22,749 nucleotides of DNA from assembly GCF_036504375.1 (NCBI RefSeq), contig NZ_DASXVH010000055.1, forward strand, positions 1 to 22,749, read 5' to 3'. A model generated the notes under the pieces. It ran no database searches, was not told where the DNA came from, and worked only from the letters and a program-made list of their open reading frames with translations. Positions within the stretch are counted from its first letter, which is position 1; each line of letters begins with the position of its first letter. Positions 1-9,065 of this stretch are shown here, one piece after another. This stretch comes from Novimethylophilus sp036504375 (GTDB lineage Bacteria; Pseudomonadota; Gammaproteobacteria; Burkholderiales; Methylophilaceae). The translations under genes and the position numbers were made by a program.

Positions 1-36
1 CACTACGCTTGCGAAAGTAGGTCACCGCCAGACGCT
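1..36 (+). rRNA. rrf: 5S rRNA, 3' end (partial)
   Basis: The first bases (GCGAAAGTAGGTCACCGCCAG, split around position 20) match the conserved 3' end of proteobacterial 5S rRNA, where a GCGA(A/G)AGTAGG loop is followed by the CGCCAG strand of the closing helix. Only the last third or so lies in the window; the rest is upstream. The exact mature 3' end is uncertain by a few bases. A strong hairpin terminator follows within 20 bases, as expected at the end of an rRNA operon. Confidence 0.85.
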
Positions 37-51
37 CTATTCCTCACATTT

Positions 52-73
52 AGCCCTCTTCGCGAGGGCTTTT
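52..73 (+). terminator. rRNA operon intrinsic terminator
   Basis: AGCCCTC and GAGGGCT form a perfect 7-bp stem around a TTCGC loop, and the stem runs directly into a T-rich tail (TTTTGTGTTT). It follows the 5S rRNA end, so it most likely ends the rRNA operon transcript. Confidence 0.85.
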
Positions 74-136
74 GTGTTTGGAGAAGCGAAGTTTGACGTT
101 CGCAAGGGTCCGGGCTTTTACATTTCCGGCGCAGCG

Positions 137-165
137 GCGACAAGACGCAGTCTTTCTGCTAACAT
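137..165 (+). promoter_or_regulatory. Candidate sigma70 promoter of glnB
   Basis: GCGACA (137-142) is followed after 17 bases by TAACAT (160-165), which is preceded by TG one base upstream (extended -10). This would start transcription near 172, about 30 bases before the glnB start. A second, weaker pair, TTGACG at 93-98 with TTTTAC at 116-121, is also possible. No convincing sigma54 (-24/-12) site was seen. This is inferred from consensus matching only. Confidence 0.35.
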
Positions 166-201
166 TCCTGCCGTATTGAATTTATGGCAGAAGGTACAGG
201 C

Positions 202-540
202 ATGAAAAAAATCGAAGCTATCATAAAGCCGTTCAAGCTCGACGAAGTTCGAGAGGCCCTCTCCGAAATCGGTGTAACCGGCATGACTGTAACAGAGGTC
301 AAAGGTTTTGGTCGGCAGAAGGGGCATACCGAACTTTATCGCGGCGCCGAGTATGTAGTGGACTTTCTGCCCAAGATCAAACTTGAACTGGTTGTCAGCG
401 ACGAGCAGGTCGAGCGTGCGATCGAGGCCATCATCAATGCTGCGCGTACCGGCAAGATCGGCGATGGCAAGATTTTCGTCACTTCAGTCGAGAAGGTGAT
501 TCGCATCCGTACCGGCGAGGTCGACGAAGCGGCCATCTGA
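202..540 (+). CDS. glnB: Nitrogen regulatory protein PII
   Basis: This is a trimeric PII signal protein. The family senses 2-oxoglutarate and ATP/ADP and controls glutamine synthetase adenylylation and NtrB. Start at 202 gives MKKIEAIIKPFKL and exactly 112 residues, the standard PII length; an upstream in-frame ATG at 184 would add six non-conserved residues. AGAAGG lies just upstream of 202 as a ribosome binding site. The uridylylated T-loop tyrosine is Tyr51 in TELYRGAEY, and the C-terminal signature TGKIGDGKIFV is intact. The sequence is closer to GlnB than to GlnK as I remember E. coli GlnB, and there is no adjacent amtB, which also favours glnB. It stands alone between the rRNA operon and a convergent minus-strand cluster. 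Confidence 0.95.
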   Translation: MKKIEAIIKPFKLDEVREALSEIGVTGMTVTEVKGFGRQKGHTELYRGAEYVVDFLPKIKLELVVSDEQVERAIEAIINAARTGKIGDGKIFVTSVEKVIRIRTGEVDEAAI

Positions 541-668
541 CGCATGCCGGTTTGGTTGCACACGGCGCTTGCCGGTTCTTTGCGAATGTATTCATGCGTG
601 TATTTCATTTTCAGGAGTCCGGCAGGTGCCTGGCTTGACTCCGCCGGCTCCTCGCCGGGAGGCCGCAG

Positions 669-863
669 CTAATCGGCCTCGTTTATCCATGCCTGCTGGA
701 TCCCTTCAAGTATTTTTTCGCCGCAATGCTTGGGATCGTCGTTGAAGCCCTCCAACTCCATCACCCAATTGTAGAGGTCGGTAAAGCGTATCGTTTTAGG
801 GTCGATCTCCGGAAACTTGTCATACAGTTCTTCGGCAATCTGCTGCACGTCTGTCCATTTCAT
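669..863 (-). CDS. iscX: IscX, iron-sulfur cluster assembly accessory protein
   Basis: The 64-residue product (MKWTDVQQIAEELYDKFPEI...) matches the IscX/YfhJ family in length and in its acidic, all-helical character. IscX binds IscS and iron and modulates Fe-S cluster assembly by the ISC machinery. In most proteobacteria it is the last gene of the isc operon; here there are no other isc genes nearby. Its ATG overlaps the TGA of the upstream oxidoreductase gene by four bases (ATGA), which suggests translational coupling. The conserved DP and FND-DP acidic segments are present (residues about 40-45). The assignment is confident; the operon context is unusual. Confidence 0.9.
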   Translation of the reverse strand: MKWTDVQQIAEELYDKFPEIDPKTIRFTDLYNWVMELEGFNDDPKHCGEKILEGIQQAWINEAD

Positions 864-1924
864 AATTTGGCTCTCGCGTATTGATCGGGCCATTTTACAT
901 CTCCCCCAAGCTTGCGTGCGGCTTCCAGCGGCCAATAGGGATTACGCAGCAGTTCCCGCGCTAACAGTACGGCGTCGGCCTGGCCGGCGACCAGGATATG
1001 TTCGGCCTGGTGCGCGTCGGTAATCAGGCCGACCGCGCCGGTGGCGATGCCGGCTTCATGCCGGATGCTTTCAGCAAACGGTGTCTGAAAGCCGGGTGCC
1101 GCGGGAATTTTTGCATCTGCCACCAATCCGCCGCTGGAACAGTCGATCAGGTCGATGCCGATTTCCTTCAGCCACTTGGCGAACTGGATGGACTGCGCCA
1201 GATCCCATCCGCCGTCAACCCAATCGGTGGCCGAGATGCGCACGAATACCGGCCATTGTTCTGGCCAGAGGTCGCGTATGGTTTGGGCGACTTTTAGCGG
1301 CAAGCGGCAACGGTTTTCCAGGTTGCCACCATATTCGTCTTCGCGCCGGTTGGATAACGGCGATAAAAACTCGTTGAGCAGGTAACCGTGCGCGCAATGT
1401 ACCTCGATGACCTCAAAGCCGGCAGCCAGCGAACGCTGCGCAGTCTCGGTGAACAATTCGACGACGTGGTCGATGGCATCAGGCGATAACGCTTGCGGCG
1501 TCCCGTGGCTGAGAGTGAAAGGTGTCGCGGAAGGCGCTACGGTCTGCCAGCCGCCGGAACCGACAGGTAAGTATCTGCCACCTCTCCATGGAGCGTCGCA
1601 AGAGGCTTTGCGGCCTGCGTGGCCGATCTGGATACCCGGCACCGAGCCTTGGCTACGGATGAAATCGGCAATGGGACGGAATGCCTCGGTATGGGCGTCT
1701 GACCACAAGCCGGTGCACCAAGGGGTTATGCGCCCTTCCGGGCAGATCGCGGTGGCTTCGACCATGACCAGCGCAGCCCCGCCAACGGCTCGGCTGCCGT
1801 AATTGACTAGATGCCAGTTGTTCGGCATGCCGCCTTCAGCCGAGTATTGGCACATCGGGGAGACGAATATGCGGTTTTTAAATTCGATCCCGCGCAGTTT
1901 GAGTGGCGTGAACAGTTTTGCCAT
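860..1924 (-). CDS. Old yellow enzyme family NADPH dehydrogenase (YqjM/XenA-like)
   Basis: An FMN-dependent TIM-barrel ene-reductase of 354 residues, the usual size for the YqjM/XenA class. Members reduce activated C=C bonds of enones, maleimides and nitro compounds with NADPH; the physiological substrate is usually unknown. Class features are visible: SPMCQYS with Cys25 near the flavin, IGHAGRKAS (about 100-108), the substrate-binding pair His176/His179 in EVHCAHGYLLNEFLSPLSN, and the EYGGNLENR segment. The C-terminal phosphate-binding part (ADAVLLARELLRNPYWP) is intact. It sits between the fumarase gene (68 bases upstream) and iscX (4-base overlap) on the same strand, so the three are probably co-transcribed. 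No substrate can be named from this. Confidence 0.9.
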   Translation of the reverse strand: MAKLFTPLKLRGIEFKNRIFVSPMCQYSAEGGMPNNWHLVNYGSRAVGGAALVMVEATAICPEGRITPWCTGLWSDAHTEAFRPIADFIRSQGSVPGIQIGHAGRKASCDAPWRGGRYLPVGSGGWQTVAPSATPFTLSHGTPQALSPDAIDHVVELFTETAQRSLAAGFEVIEVHCAHGYLLNEFLSPLSNRREDEYGGNLENRCRLPLKVAQTIRDLWPEQWPVFVRISATDWVDGGWDLAQSIQFAKWLKEIGIDLIDCSSGGLVADAKIPAAPGFQTPFAESIRHEAGIATGAVGLITDAHQAEHILVAGQADAVLLARELLRNPYWPLEAARKLGGDVKWPDQYARAKL

Positions 1925-1992
1925 TATTCAATTCCAGAGAATAGGAAAATTAAACGGAATTAGGAGTGAACGTATTCCCGTTCGGTTCAATG

Positions 1993-3516
1993 TTAAATCC
2001 CGACCACCGGAATTTGACCGATCCTGGCACGCCATTCGGCAGGCCCGCTCTCGTGGATGGAATTACCCTGGCTATCGACGGCGACAGTGACCGGCATGTC
2101 TTCGACGACAAACTCATAAATCGCTTCCATGCCGAGGTCGGCAAAAGCCGCGATACGCGCCGATTTGATGGCCTTGGAAACCAGGTAGGCCGCGCCGCCG
2201 ACGGCGATCAGGTAGACCGATTGATGACGCCTGATCGAATCTATTGCCGCGCTGCCGCGCTCGGCCTTGCCTATCATGCCCAGCACGTTGATCTGCTCCA
2301 GCATGAAATCGGTGAAGCGGTCCATGCGCGTGGCCGTGGTCGGGCCTGCCGGTCCTATCACTTCATCCCGCACCGGATTGACCGGGCCGACGTAATAGAT
2401 GAAGCGGTTGTTGAAGTCGACACCTTCGGGCAGTGGCTCACCGCGAGACCGTATGTCGAATAACCGCTTGTGTGCGGCATCGCGCCCGGTCAACAGCTTG
2501 CCGGAAAGCAGCAGTTTCTCGCCGGGCTGCCACTGCGCAATATCGGCGCGGGTCAGCGTGTCCAGATTAACGTGCTGCGCCGGCAGGCCGCCATCGAGTG
2601 CGATCTGCGACCAATCATCGAGCCTGGGCACCGGCAGCACTGCCGGGCCGTCTCCGCTTAGCGTGAAGTGGATGTGACGGGTCGCGGCGCAGTTGGGGAT
2701 GATCGCGACCGGCAGCGAAGTGGCGTGAGTGGGATAATCCAGAATCTTCACATCCAGCACCGTGGTCAGTCCGCCCAGCCCCTGCGTGCCGATGCCGAGC
2801 GCATTGACCTTGTCGAAGAGTTCCAGCCGCAACTCTTCGACCCGACTGCTGGGGCCGCGCGCCTTGAGTTGCTGAATGTCGATGGGTGCCATCAATGATT
2901 CCTTGGCCAGCAGCGCGGCTTTTTCCGCGGTGCCGCCGATGCCGATGCCGAGCACGCCGGGCGGACACCAGCCGGCGCCCATCCTGGGTACGGTTTCCAG
3001 CACCCATGCGACGATATCGTCCGAGGGTTCCAGCATCGCCAGTTGCGCCTTGTTCTCCGAGCCGCCGCCCTTGGCCGCGATATGCACTTCCACGGTATCA
3101 CCCGGCACCAGTTCCACGTGCACCACGGCAGGCGTATTGTCGCCGGTGTTGCGGCGGCGCCCGGCGGGATCGGCTACGATGGACGCGCGCAGCACGTTGT
3201 CGGGGTCGCTATAAGCCAGCCGCACCCCTTCATCCACTATTTCCTGCAGGCCGCGCCTGGAATCCCACACCACGCCCATACCCACTTTGATGAAAGCGAC
3301 GACGATGCCGGTATCTTGGCACAGCGGCCGCTGGCCTTGGGCGCAAAGATAGGAGTTGGTCAGGATCTGTCCCAGCGCATCGCGTGCTGCGGGCGATTCC
3401 TCACGCTGATAGGCGCTTTGCAGCGCCTGCAGAAAATCCGGCGAATGATAGTAGGAGATGTATTGCAGCGCGTCGTGAATGCTGGCAACGAAATCCTGTT
3501 CCCGTATCAGGCTCAT
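1993..3516 (-). CDS. fumA: Fumarate hydratase, class I (4Fe-4S)
   Basis: Reversible hydration of fumarate to malate in the TCA cycle. The 507-residue protein has the two-domain layout of class I fumarases: the Fe-S catalytic domain to about residue 285 and the C-terminal beta domain from about 320. Three cluster-ligand cysteines are visible in family-typical settings: Cys66 in PLCQDTG, Cys184 in GWCPPGVLGIGIGG and Cys276 in IPNCAATRHIHF. The C-terminal GPAGPTTATRMD motif is intact. It is unrelated to class II FumC. It is the first gene of a probable minus-strand unit with the oxidoreductase and iscX. Related L-tartrate dehydratases share the fold but are normally split or shorter, so fumarase is preferred. 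Confidence 0.92.
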   Translation of the reverse strand: MSLIREQDFVASIHDALQYISYYHSPDFLQALQSAYQREESPAARDALGQILTNSYLCAQGQRPLCQDTGIVVAFIKVGMGVVWDSRRGLQEIVDEGVRLAYSDPDNVLRASIVADPAGRRRNTGDNTPAVVHVELVPGDTVEVHIAAKGGGSENKAQLAMLEPSDDIVAWVLETVPRMGAGWCPPGVLGIGIGGTAEKAALLAKESLMAPIDIQQLKARGPSSRVEELRLELFDKVNALGIGTQGLGGLTTVLDVKILDYPTHATSLPVAIIPNCAATRHIHFTLSGDGPAVLPVPRLDDWSQIALDGGLPAQHVNLDTLTRADIAQWQPGEKLLLSGKLLTGRDAAHKRLFDIRSRGEPLPEGVDFNNRFIYYVGPVNPVRDEVIGPAGPTTATRMDRFTDFMLEQINVLGMIGKAERGSAAIDSIRRHQSVYLIAVGGAAYLVSKAIKSARIAAFADLGMEAIYEFVVEDMPVTVAVDSQGNSIHESGPAEWRARIGQIPVVGI

Positions 3517-3546
3517 GGGTGTGCGGAGGAGGGTGGAAATAGGCGG

Positions 3547-3552
3547 ATTATA
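3547..3552 (-). promoter_or_regulatory. Candidate -10 element of the fumarase unit
   Basis: A perfect TATAAT on the minus strand lies about 30 bases upstream of the fumarase start codon. No good -35 hexamer is seen at 16-18 bases, so the site is tentative. Confidence 0.35.
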
Positions 3553-3630
3553 ACGCCAAACCTGCCCCGCTTTCCGTCAGTACAGTGATGCGTCGGAGTG
3601 AGCTACGCATAAGCATGGGCATGACGATCA

Positions 3631-3639
3631 TGTTAAAAT
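3631..3639 (+). promoter_or_regulatory. Candidate extended -10 promoter of glyA
   Basis: TGTTAAAAT fits an extended -10 element (TGnTAAAAT) and would start transcription near 3646, giving a leader of about 26 bases before the glyA ATG. The -35 region is poor. The same TAAAATTC core recurs upstream of pyrG. Confidence 0.35.
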
Positions 3640-3671
3640 TCAAGCAGTTTTTAATTTCTGGAATTTTGATC

Positions 3672-4922
<1,251 letters not shown>

Positions 4923-4928
4923 GCTTCG

Positions 4929-5411
4929 ATGAAATGCCCCTTCTGCGGCGCCGACGATACCCAGGTTATCGACTCGCGAGTCAATGACGAGGGCGATACC
5001 ATACGCCGGCGGCGGCGCTGCGCTTCGTGCGAAAAGCGCTTTACCACCTACGAGGTCGCCGAACTGCATATGCCGCAGGTGGTCAAGCAGAACGGTACGC
5101 GCGAAGAGTTTTCGCGCGACAAATTGCGGCTGTCGTTCACCCGCGCGCTGCACAAGCGGCCAGTGCCGACCGAATATGTAGACCAGGCCATAGAGCATAT
5201 CGCGCAGAAGGTGCTGGCTCAGGGGGAGCGGGAAATTCATTCGCGCGACCTGGGCGAGGCGGTGATGCAGGAGCTGCGCCGATTGGATAAGGTGGCTTAT
5301 ATCCGTTTCGCTTCCATCTACCGCAGCTTCCAGGATGTGGACGATTTTCACGAGGCGATCCGCGATCTGGGAAAAGTCAAACGCCGCAGTACCGACAATA
5401 GTCGCGATTGA
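4929..5411 (+). CDS. nrdR: Transcriptional repressor NrdR
   Basis: Represses ribonucleotide reductase genes in response to (d)ATP. The N-terminal zinc ribbon has all four cysteines (Cys3, Cys6, Cys31, Cys34; MKCPFCG and RRCASCEKRF). An ATP-cone domain follows from about residue 49 to 139, including VVKQNGTREEFSRDKL and the conserved YIRFASIYRSF. At 160 residues it has typical family length. It begins six bases after glyA and is followed 26 bases later by the BamE-like gene, so it sits inside the glyA-tatD run. Confidence 0.97.
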   Translation: MKCPFCGADDTQVIDSRVNDEGDTIRRRRRCASCEKRFTTYEVAELHMPQVVKQNGTREEFSRDKLRLSFTRALHKRPVPTEYVDQAIEHIAQKVLAQGEREIHSRDLGEAVMQELRRLDKVAYIRFASIYRSFQDVDDFHEAIRDLGKVKRRSTDNSRD

Positions 5412-5437
5412 TTGCCTGGGGTAAATCCTAGAATCCC

Positions 5438-5833
5438 ATGCCAGAAAAGCCGCCGCTTAAAGCCCTGGTCGTGATTCCCGCGGTGTTCGCGGTTTTTACC
5501 GTTGTGGTAACCGTGGTGTTTTTCGCGTGGTGGGCGATGAGAGAGCGCTTCGTTTTCGGCCACGATGCATTCGACCAGGTACGCTGGGCCTCATCCGCCG
5601 CGAACGGTTCGGCGGCATGCGACCGCGGAAAAATGGTGCGGGATCTGCGTGAGCGCCTGCTCAGGCCGGGAATCAGCAAACCGGAAGCCACCATGCTGCT
5701 GGGGCGGCCGGCGTGGGAAGAGCCCGCGCAAATCGAATATGAACTCGGCGTTTGCCAGTGGGTCGTGCATGGCTTGCGGCTGTATTTCGACAGTAACGGA
5801 AGACTGACCCATACGGCGATCGTGCAGCATTGA
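5438..5833 (+). CDS. Small membrane-anchored protein with a BamE/SmpA-like domain
   Basis: This 131-residue protein has one hydrophobic segment (about residues 8-33) with no lipobox cysteine, so it is likely an N-terminally anchored periplasmic or cytoplasmic-face protein. The C-terminal half (MVRDLRERLLRPGISKPEA..., then MLLGRPAWEE, IEYELG and LRLYFDSNGRLTHTAIVQH) resembles the SmpA/BamE fold: a 'GMTK-EVR-LLG-P' helix followed by a strand ending in 'FD--G-v'. True BamE is a lipoprotein of the outer-membrane assembly machine; this one lacks that anchor. I recognise only the fold, not a named gene. Its stop codon lies about 20 bases before the ribD start. A structure-based comparison with BamE would settle the fold. 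Confidence 0.6.
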   Translation: MPEKPPLKALVVIPAVFAVFTVVVTVVFFAWWAMRERFVFGHDAFDQVRWASSAANGSAACDRGKMVRDLRERLLRPGISKPEATMLLGRPAWEEPAQIEYELGVCQWVVHGLRLYFDSNGRLTHTAIVQH

Positions 5834-5853
5834 TCTGTGGCAATCATAGACCC

Positions 5854-6945
5854 ATGATGACTTCTTACTCCGTCTCCGACCACCAGCATATGGCGCATGC
5901 ATTGCGGCTGGCGGCGCGCGGCCTGTGCACAACTTCCCCCAACCCCCGTGTCGGCTGCGTCATCGTACGCGACGGCGAAGCCGTCGGCGAAGGCTGGCAC
6001 GAGCGTGCCGGCGGGCCGCATGCGGAAGTCCATGCGCTGCGCCAGGCCGGCGAACTGGCGCGCGGCGCAACCGCTTACGTCACGCTGGAGCCTTGCAGTC
6101 ATCACGGCCGCACGCCACCCTGCGCCGAGGCGTTACTGGCGGCCGGCGTCGCGCACGTGGTAGCGGCGATGGCCGACCCCAATCCCGTGGTGGCCGGCAG
6201 CGGCTTGGCCAGGCTGCAGGCTCGCGGCATCGGGATTGCCGTCGGACTGATGGAAGCGCAGGCGCGCGAGCTCAACCCCGGATTCATTTCCCGCATGGAA
6301 CGCGGGCGGCCGTTTCTGCGGGCCAAAATCGCCGCCAGCCTGGATGGCGGCACCGCGCTCGCCAGCGGCATCAGCCAATGGATCACCGGCGATGCGGCAC
6401 GGCACGACGTGCAGCGCTGGCGCGCGCGATCATGCGCGATCCTGACGGGTATCGGCACGGTGCTGGCGGACGACCCCTGCCTCAACGTGCGCGAACTGGA
6501 TATCGGGCGCCAGCCGCTGCGCATCATTGCCGACAGCCGGCTGCGTACGCCCCCATCCTCGGCCATACTGCAAGGCGGCGCCCTTCTCGTCTGCTGCGAC
6601 GACCGTATTCCCCAAGCCGCAGCGCTGCGTGCTGGCGGCGCGGAAGTGTTGGCGTTACCGGGGGCCGACGGCAAGATCGACCTCGTCGCGTTGCTGACCG
6701 AGCTGGGACGCCGCGGAATCAACGAACTGCACGTCGAAGCCGGCGCCAGCCTGACCGGCGAGTTGTTGCGCCTCAATCTGGTGGACGAACTGTTGCTCTA
6801 TTTTGCGCCCGTATTGCTGGGGTCGTCCGCGCGCGGCATGTTCGATTTCCCGGCGTTGACGGAAATGGCGCAGCGCACCGCGCTCGACATACTGGACACA
6901 AGCCATGTCGGACAGGATATCCGCATTCGCGCACGGCCTCGTTGA
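5854..6945 (+). CDS. ribD: Bifunctional riboflavin biosynthesis deaminase/reductase RibD
   Basis: RibD catalyses steps two and three of riboflavin synthesis: deamination of the pyrimidine ring, then NADPH-dependent reduction of the ribose side chain. The N-terminal deaminase has the zinc site His56-Ala-Glu58 (GPHAEVHAL) and Cys81/Cys90 (LEPCSHHGRTPPC). The C-terminal reductase starts near residue 150 with the RPFLRAKIAASLDG motif and ends with the family's LGSSARGMFDFP region. Start at 5854 (MMTSYSVSDHQHM) gives 363 residues; 5857 is equally possible, and an upstream TTG at 5830 overlaps the previous stop. The 3' end overlaps the TatD-family gene by 41 bases. Other rib genes are not in the window. 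Confidence 0.95.
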   Translation: MMTSYSVSDHQHMAHALRLAARGLCTTSPNPRVGCVIVRDGEAVGEGWHERAGGPHAEVHALRQAGELARGATAYVTLEPCSHHGRTPPCAEALLAAGVAHVVAAMADPNPVVAGSGLARLQARGIGIAVGLMEAQARELNPGFISRMERGRPFLRAKIAASLDGGTALASGISQWITGDAARHDVQRWRARSCAILTGIGTVLADDPCLNVRELDIGRQPLRIIADSRLRTPPSSAILQGGALLVCCDDRIPQAAALRAGGAEVLALPGADGKIDLVALLTELGRRGINELHVEAGASLTGELLRLNLVDELLLYFAPVLLGSSARGMFDFPALTEMAQRTALDILDTSHVGQDIRIRARPR

Positions 6946-7699
6946 TACGCACTGCCATCTCGATGCCCGCGAGTTCGACCGCGACCGTGACGAAGTGGTG
7001 CGTATGGCAACCGAGGCCGGCGTCAAAACCATCGTCGTGCCGGCGATAGGGCGGCAAAATTTCGCGCTCGTCGCAGACGTATGCCAACGCTATCCGGCTT
7101 GCATTGCCGCATACGGTATCCATCCTTTGTTTGTGGCTCAGGCCGTTCCATCAGACCTGGATTTGTTGCGCGAGATCGTTGCCGGTTCGGCGCCGCTTGC
7201 GATTGGCGAGATCGGACTGGATTTCTTCGTTCAGTCCCCGGACATCGAGCGCCAGGAATATTACTTCGTCGAGCAACTGAAAATCGCCCGGGATCACGAT
7301 CTGCCGGTGATTTTGCACGTGCGCCGCGCGATCGATGCGGTGCTCAAGCATCTGCGTCGGATCACGGTCAGGGGCGGTATCGCCCACGCCTTCAACGGCA
7401 GCCGCCAGCAGGCCGAAATGCTGATCGGGCTCGGCTTCAAGCTGGGGTTCGGCGGTGCGATGACCTTCGAGCGGGCTTTGCGTATTCGAGAGTTGGCAAG
7501 AACGCTGCCGTTGGATGCCGTCGTGCTGGAAACGGACGCTCCCGATATTCCGCCTGCCTGGGTGGGAGAAGGCCGCAACAGCCCGGTAGAGTTACCGCAT
7601 ATCGCTGCGGTTCTGGCAGATCTGCGGTCTGAAGATGTCGGCACTGTGGCGGAGATGACAACCATTAATGCCATAAGGGCATTGCCAAGGCTGGGATGA
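6905..7699 (+). CDS. TatD-family metal-dependent hydrolase (YjjV-like)
   Basis: A TIM-barrel amidohydrolase of 264 residues. TatD relatives act as metal-dependent DNases or deoxyribonucleoside-phosphate hydrolases. Metal ligands are visible as His16/His18 (VDTHCHLD), Glu102 (IGEIGLDF), His138 (VILHVR), His161 (IAHAFNGS) and Asp211 (LETDAPD). GIHP at about 71-74 is also family-typical. The start is fixed by the lack of any other start codon before the DTHCHLD motif, so the 41-base overlap with ribD is real and implies translational coupling. Sub-family placement as YjjV-like rather than TatD or YcfH is by impression. Confidence 0.9.
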   Translation: MSDRISAFAHGLVDTHCHLDAREFDRDRDEVVRMATEAGVKTIVVPAIGRQNFALVADVCQRYPACIAAYGIHPLFVAQAVPSDLDLLREIVAGSAPLAIGEIGLDFFVQSPDIERQEYYFVEQLKIARDHDLPVILHVRRAIDAVLKHLRRITVRGGIAHAFNGSRQQAEMLIGLGFKLGFGGAMTFERALRIRELARTLPLDAVVLETDAPDIPPAWVGEGRNSPVELPHIAAVLADLRSEDVGTVAEMTTINAIRALPRLG

Positions 7700-7925
7700 T
7701 GTCTTAAACGGGACCAAAAGGCCCGGATGCCGGTGTTGTCTAACACTGTTGTGCACATGTGTTCAAGTGTTACATTAAGTTTTGTGAAAAAACCTATGTC
7801 AACCAATGTTGTAGAGTAACATGTTGATTATTAAATACTTTTTAAATAGTTCAAAAAATAGGCGATTGTAAAAAAGCGTTGTGGCTGCAAAGGGTTACGC
7901 TTTTATGGCGAGGTTATTAACAAAA

Positions 7926-7948
7926 TTATCCACAGATTCTGTGGATAG
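7926..7948. promoter_or_regulatory. DnaA-box palindrome in an AT-rich gap
   Basis: TTATCCACA (7926-7934) is a perfect DnaA-box consensus. TGTGGATAG (7940-7948) is its inverse with one mismatch. Together they give a 21-base palindrome (7927-7947) of two perfect 10-base arms around a single T. The gap from about 7800 to 7925 is much more AT-rich than anything else nearby (runs such as TTATTAAATACTTTTTAAAT). A one-mismatch box (TTGTGCACA) is at 7749-7757. The sites lie 30-50 bases upstream of mtnA. Confidence 0.55.
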
Positions 7949-7978
7949 TGCGAAAAGCTTTAAAGGATGAGATAGTTA

Positions 7979-9055
7979 ATGAAAATTCGGGGTGACTTGT
8001 GGCGTACGATCTGGCGATCTGCCGATGGCCTGGCGGTGGAAGTCATCGACCAGACCTGCCTGCCGCACACGTTTGCCGTGCGTCGGCTGCAAACCCTGGC
8101 TGACGCGGCGTATGCGATCAAGGCCATGCAGGTGCGCGGCGCGCCGCTGATCGGTGCGGCGGCCGCGTACGGCATGGTGCTGGGTTTGCGGGAGCGCAGC
8201 GACGACGCAGGGCTGGAGGAGGCGGCACAGGCCTTGATGGCGACGCGCCCCACAGCCGTCAATTTACGCTGGGCGGTGCAGCGCATGCTGCAGGTATTGC
8301 AGCCTTTGCCTGCCGCCGCGCGCATCGAAACCGCATGGCGCGAAGCGGCTTCGATTTGCGATGAGGACGTGGCGCTCAACCAGGCGATTGGCGGCCACGG
8401 GCTTGCGTTGCTGAGCGAGTTGTATCTGAAAACGGGCGCTCCGCTCAATGTGCTGACCCATTGCAATGCCGGCTGGCTCGCCACGGTGGACTGGGGCACG
8501 GCGCTGGCACCTATCTACCGGGCGTTCGATGCCGGAATTCCGCTGCATGTGTGGGTGGACGAAACCCGCCCGCGCAACCAGGGCGCCAGCCTTACCGCGT
8601 GGGAACTCGGCCAGCACGGCGTGCCGCATACCGTCATTGCCGACAATGCCGGCGGCCATCTCATGCAGCATGGCGAGGTGGACATGGTGATTGTCGGCGC
8701 GGACCGCGTCACGGCGGTTGGGGATGTTTGCAACAAGATCGGGACTTATCTGAAGGCGCTGGCGGCTTTCGATAATCGGGTGCCGTTCTATGCAGCCGTG
8801 CCGTCGCCGACGATAGACTGGGGCATAATCGACGGCGTGCGCGAGATTCCGATCGAAGAGCGCGATGCGAACGAGGTCGCCTGGGTGCAGGGGCGTATGG
8901 AAAATGGGGATGCCTGCCGCGTGAATGTGCTGCCGGCCGGCAGCGCTGCCGCCAATCCGGCCTTCGATGTCACGCCGGCGCGGCTGGTCACCGGCATCAT
9001 TACCGAGCGCGGTATTGCTGCACCCCATGCATTGCGGACTATGTTTCCGGATTGA
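7979..9055 (+). CDS. mtnA: S-methyl-5-thioribose-1-phosphate isomerase
   Basis: Isomerises methylthioribose-1-phosphate to methylthioribulose-1-phosphate in salvage of the S-adenosylmethionine by-product methylthioadenosine. The 358-residue protein belongs to the eIF2B-like/MtnA family. The catalytic pair is visible as Cys162 (LTHCNAGWLAT) and Asp242 (IVGADRV). MQVRGAPLIGAAAAYGM (about 50-66) and the NKIGTYLKA segment after Asp242 are also diagnostic. AAGGATGA lies upstream of the ATG. It is followed 10 bases later by a class II aldolase gene, which suggests the two act on consecutive intermediates. The rest of the classical methionine salvage genes are absent here. Confidence 0.95.
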   Translation: MKIRGDLWRTIWRSADGLAVEVIDQTCLPHTFAVRRLQTLADAAYAIKAMQVRGAPLIGAAAAYGMVLGLRERSDDAGLEEAAQALMATRPTAVNLRWAVQRMLQVLQPLPAAARIETAWREAASICDEDVALNQAIGGHGLALLSELYLKTGAPLNVLTHCNAGWLATVDWGTALAPIYRAFDAGIPLHVWVDETRPRNQGASLTAWELGQHGVPHTVIADNAGGHLMQHGEVDMVIVGADRVTAVGDVCNKIGTYLKALAAFDNRVPFYAAVPSPTIDWGIIDGVREIPIEERDANEVAWVQGRMENGDACRVNVLPAGSAAANPAFDVTPARLVTGIITERGIAAPHALRTMFPD

Positions 9056-9065
9056 GAGGCATCTT

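Noticed and set aside
644..658. CCGGC/GCCGG hairpin between glnB and iscX as a bidirectional terminator.
   Set aside because: The stem is only 5 bp and is not followed by a T-run on either strand.
5925..7049. A 374-codon plus-strand frame overlapping ribD in another frame.
   Set aside because: It is an Arg/Ala/His-rich shadow of ribD, which has all catalytic motifs intact.
7700..7978. Chromosomal replication origin (oriC).
   Set aside because: Only one perfect DnaA box and one near-perfect inverse copy, plus a doubtful third, and no replication genes nearby. It is kept as a DnaA-box finding and not called an origin.
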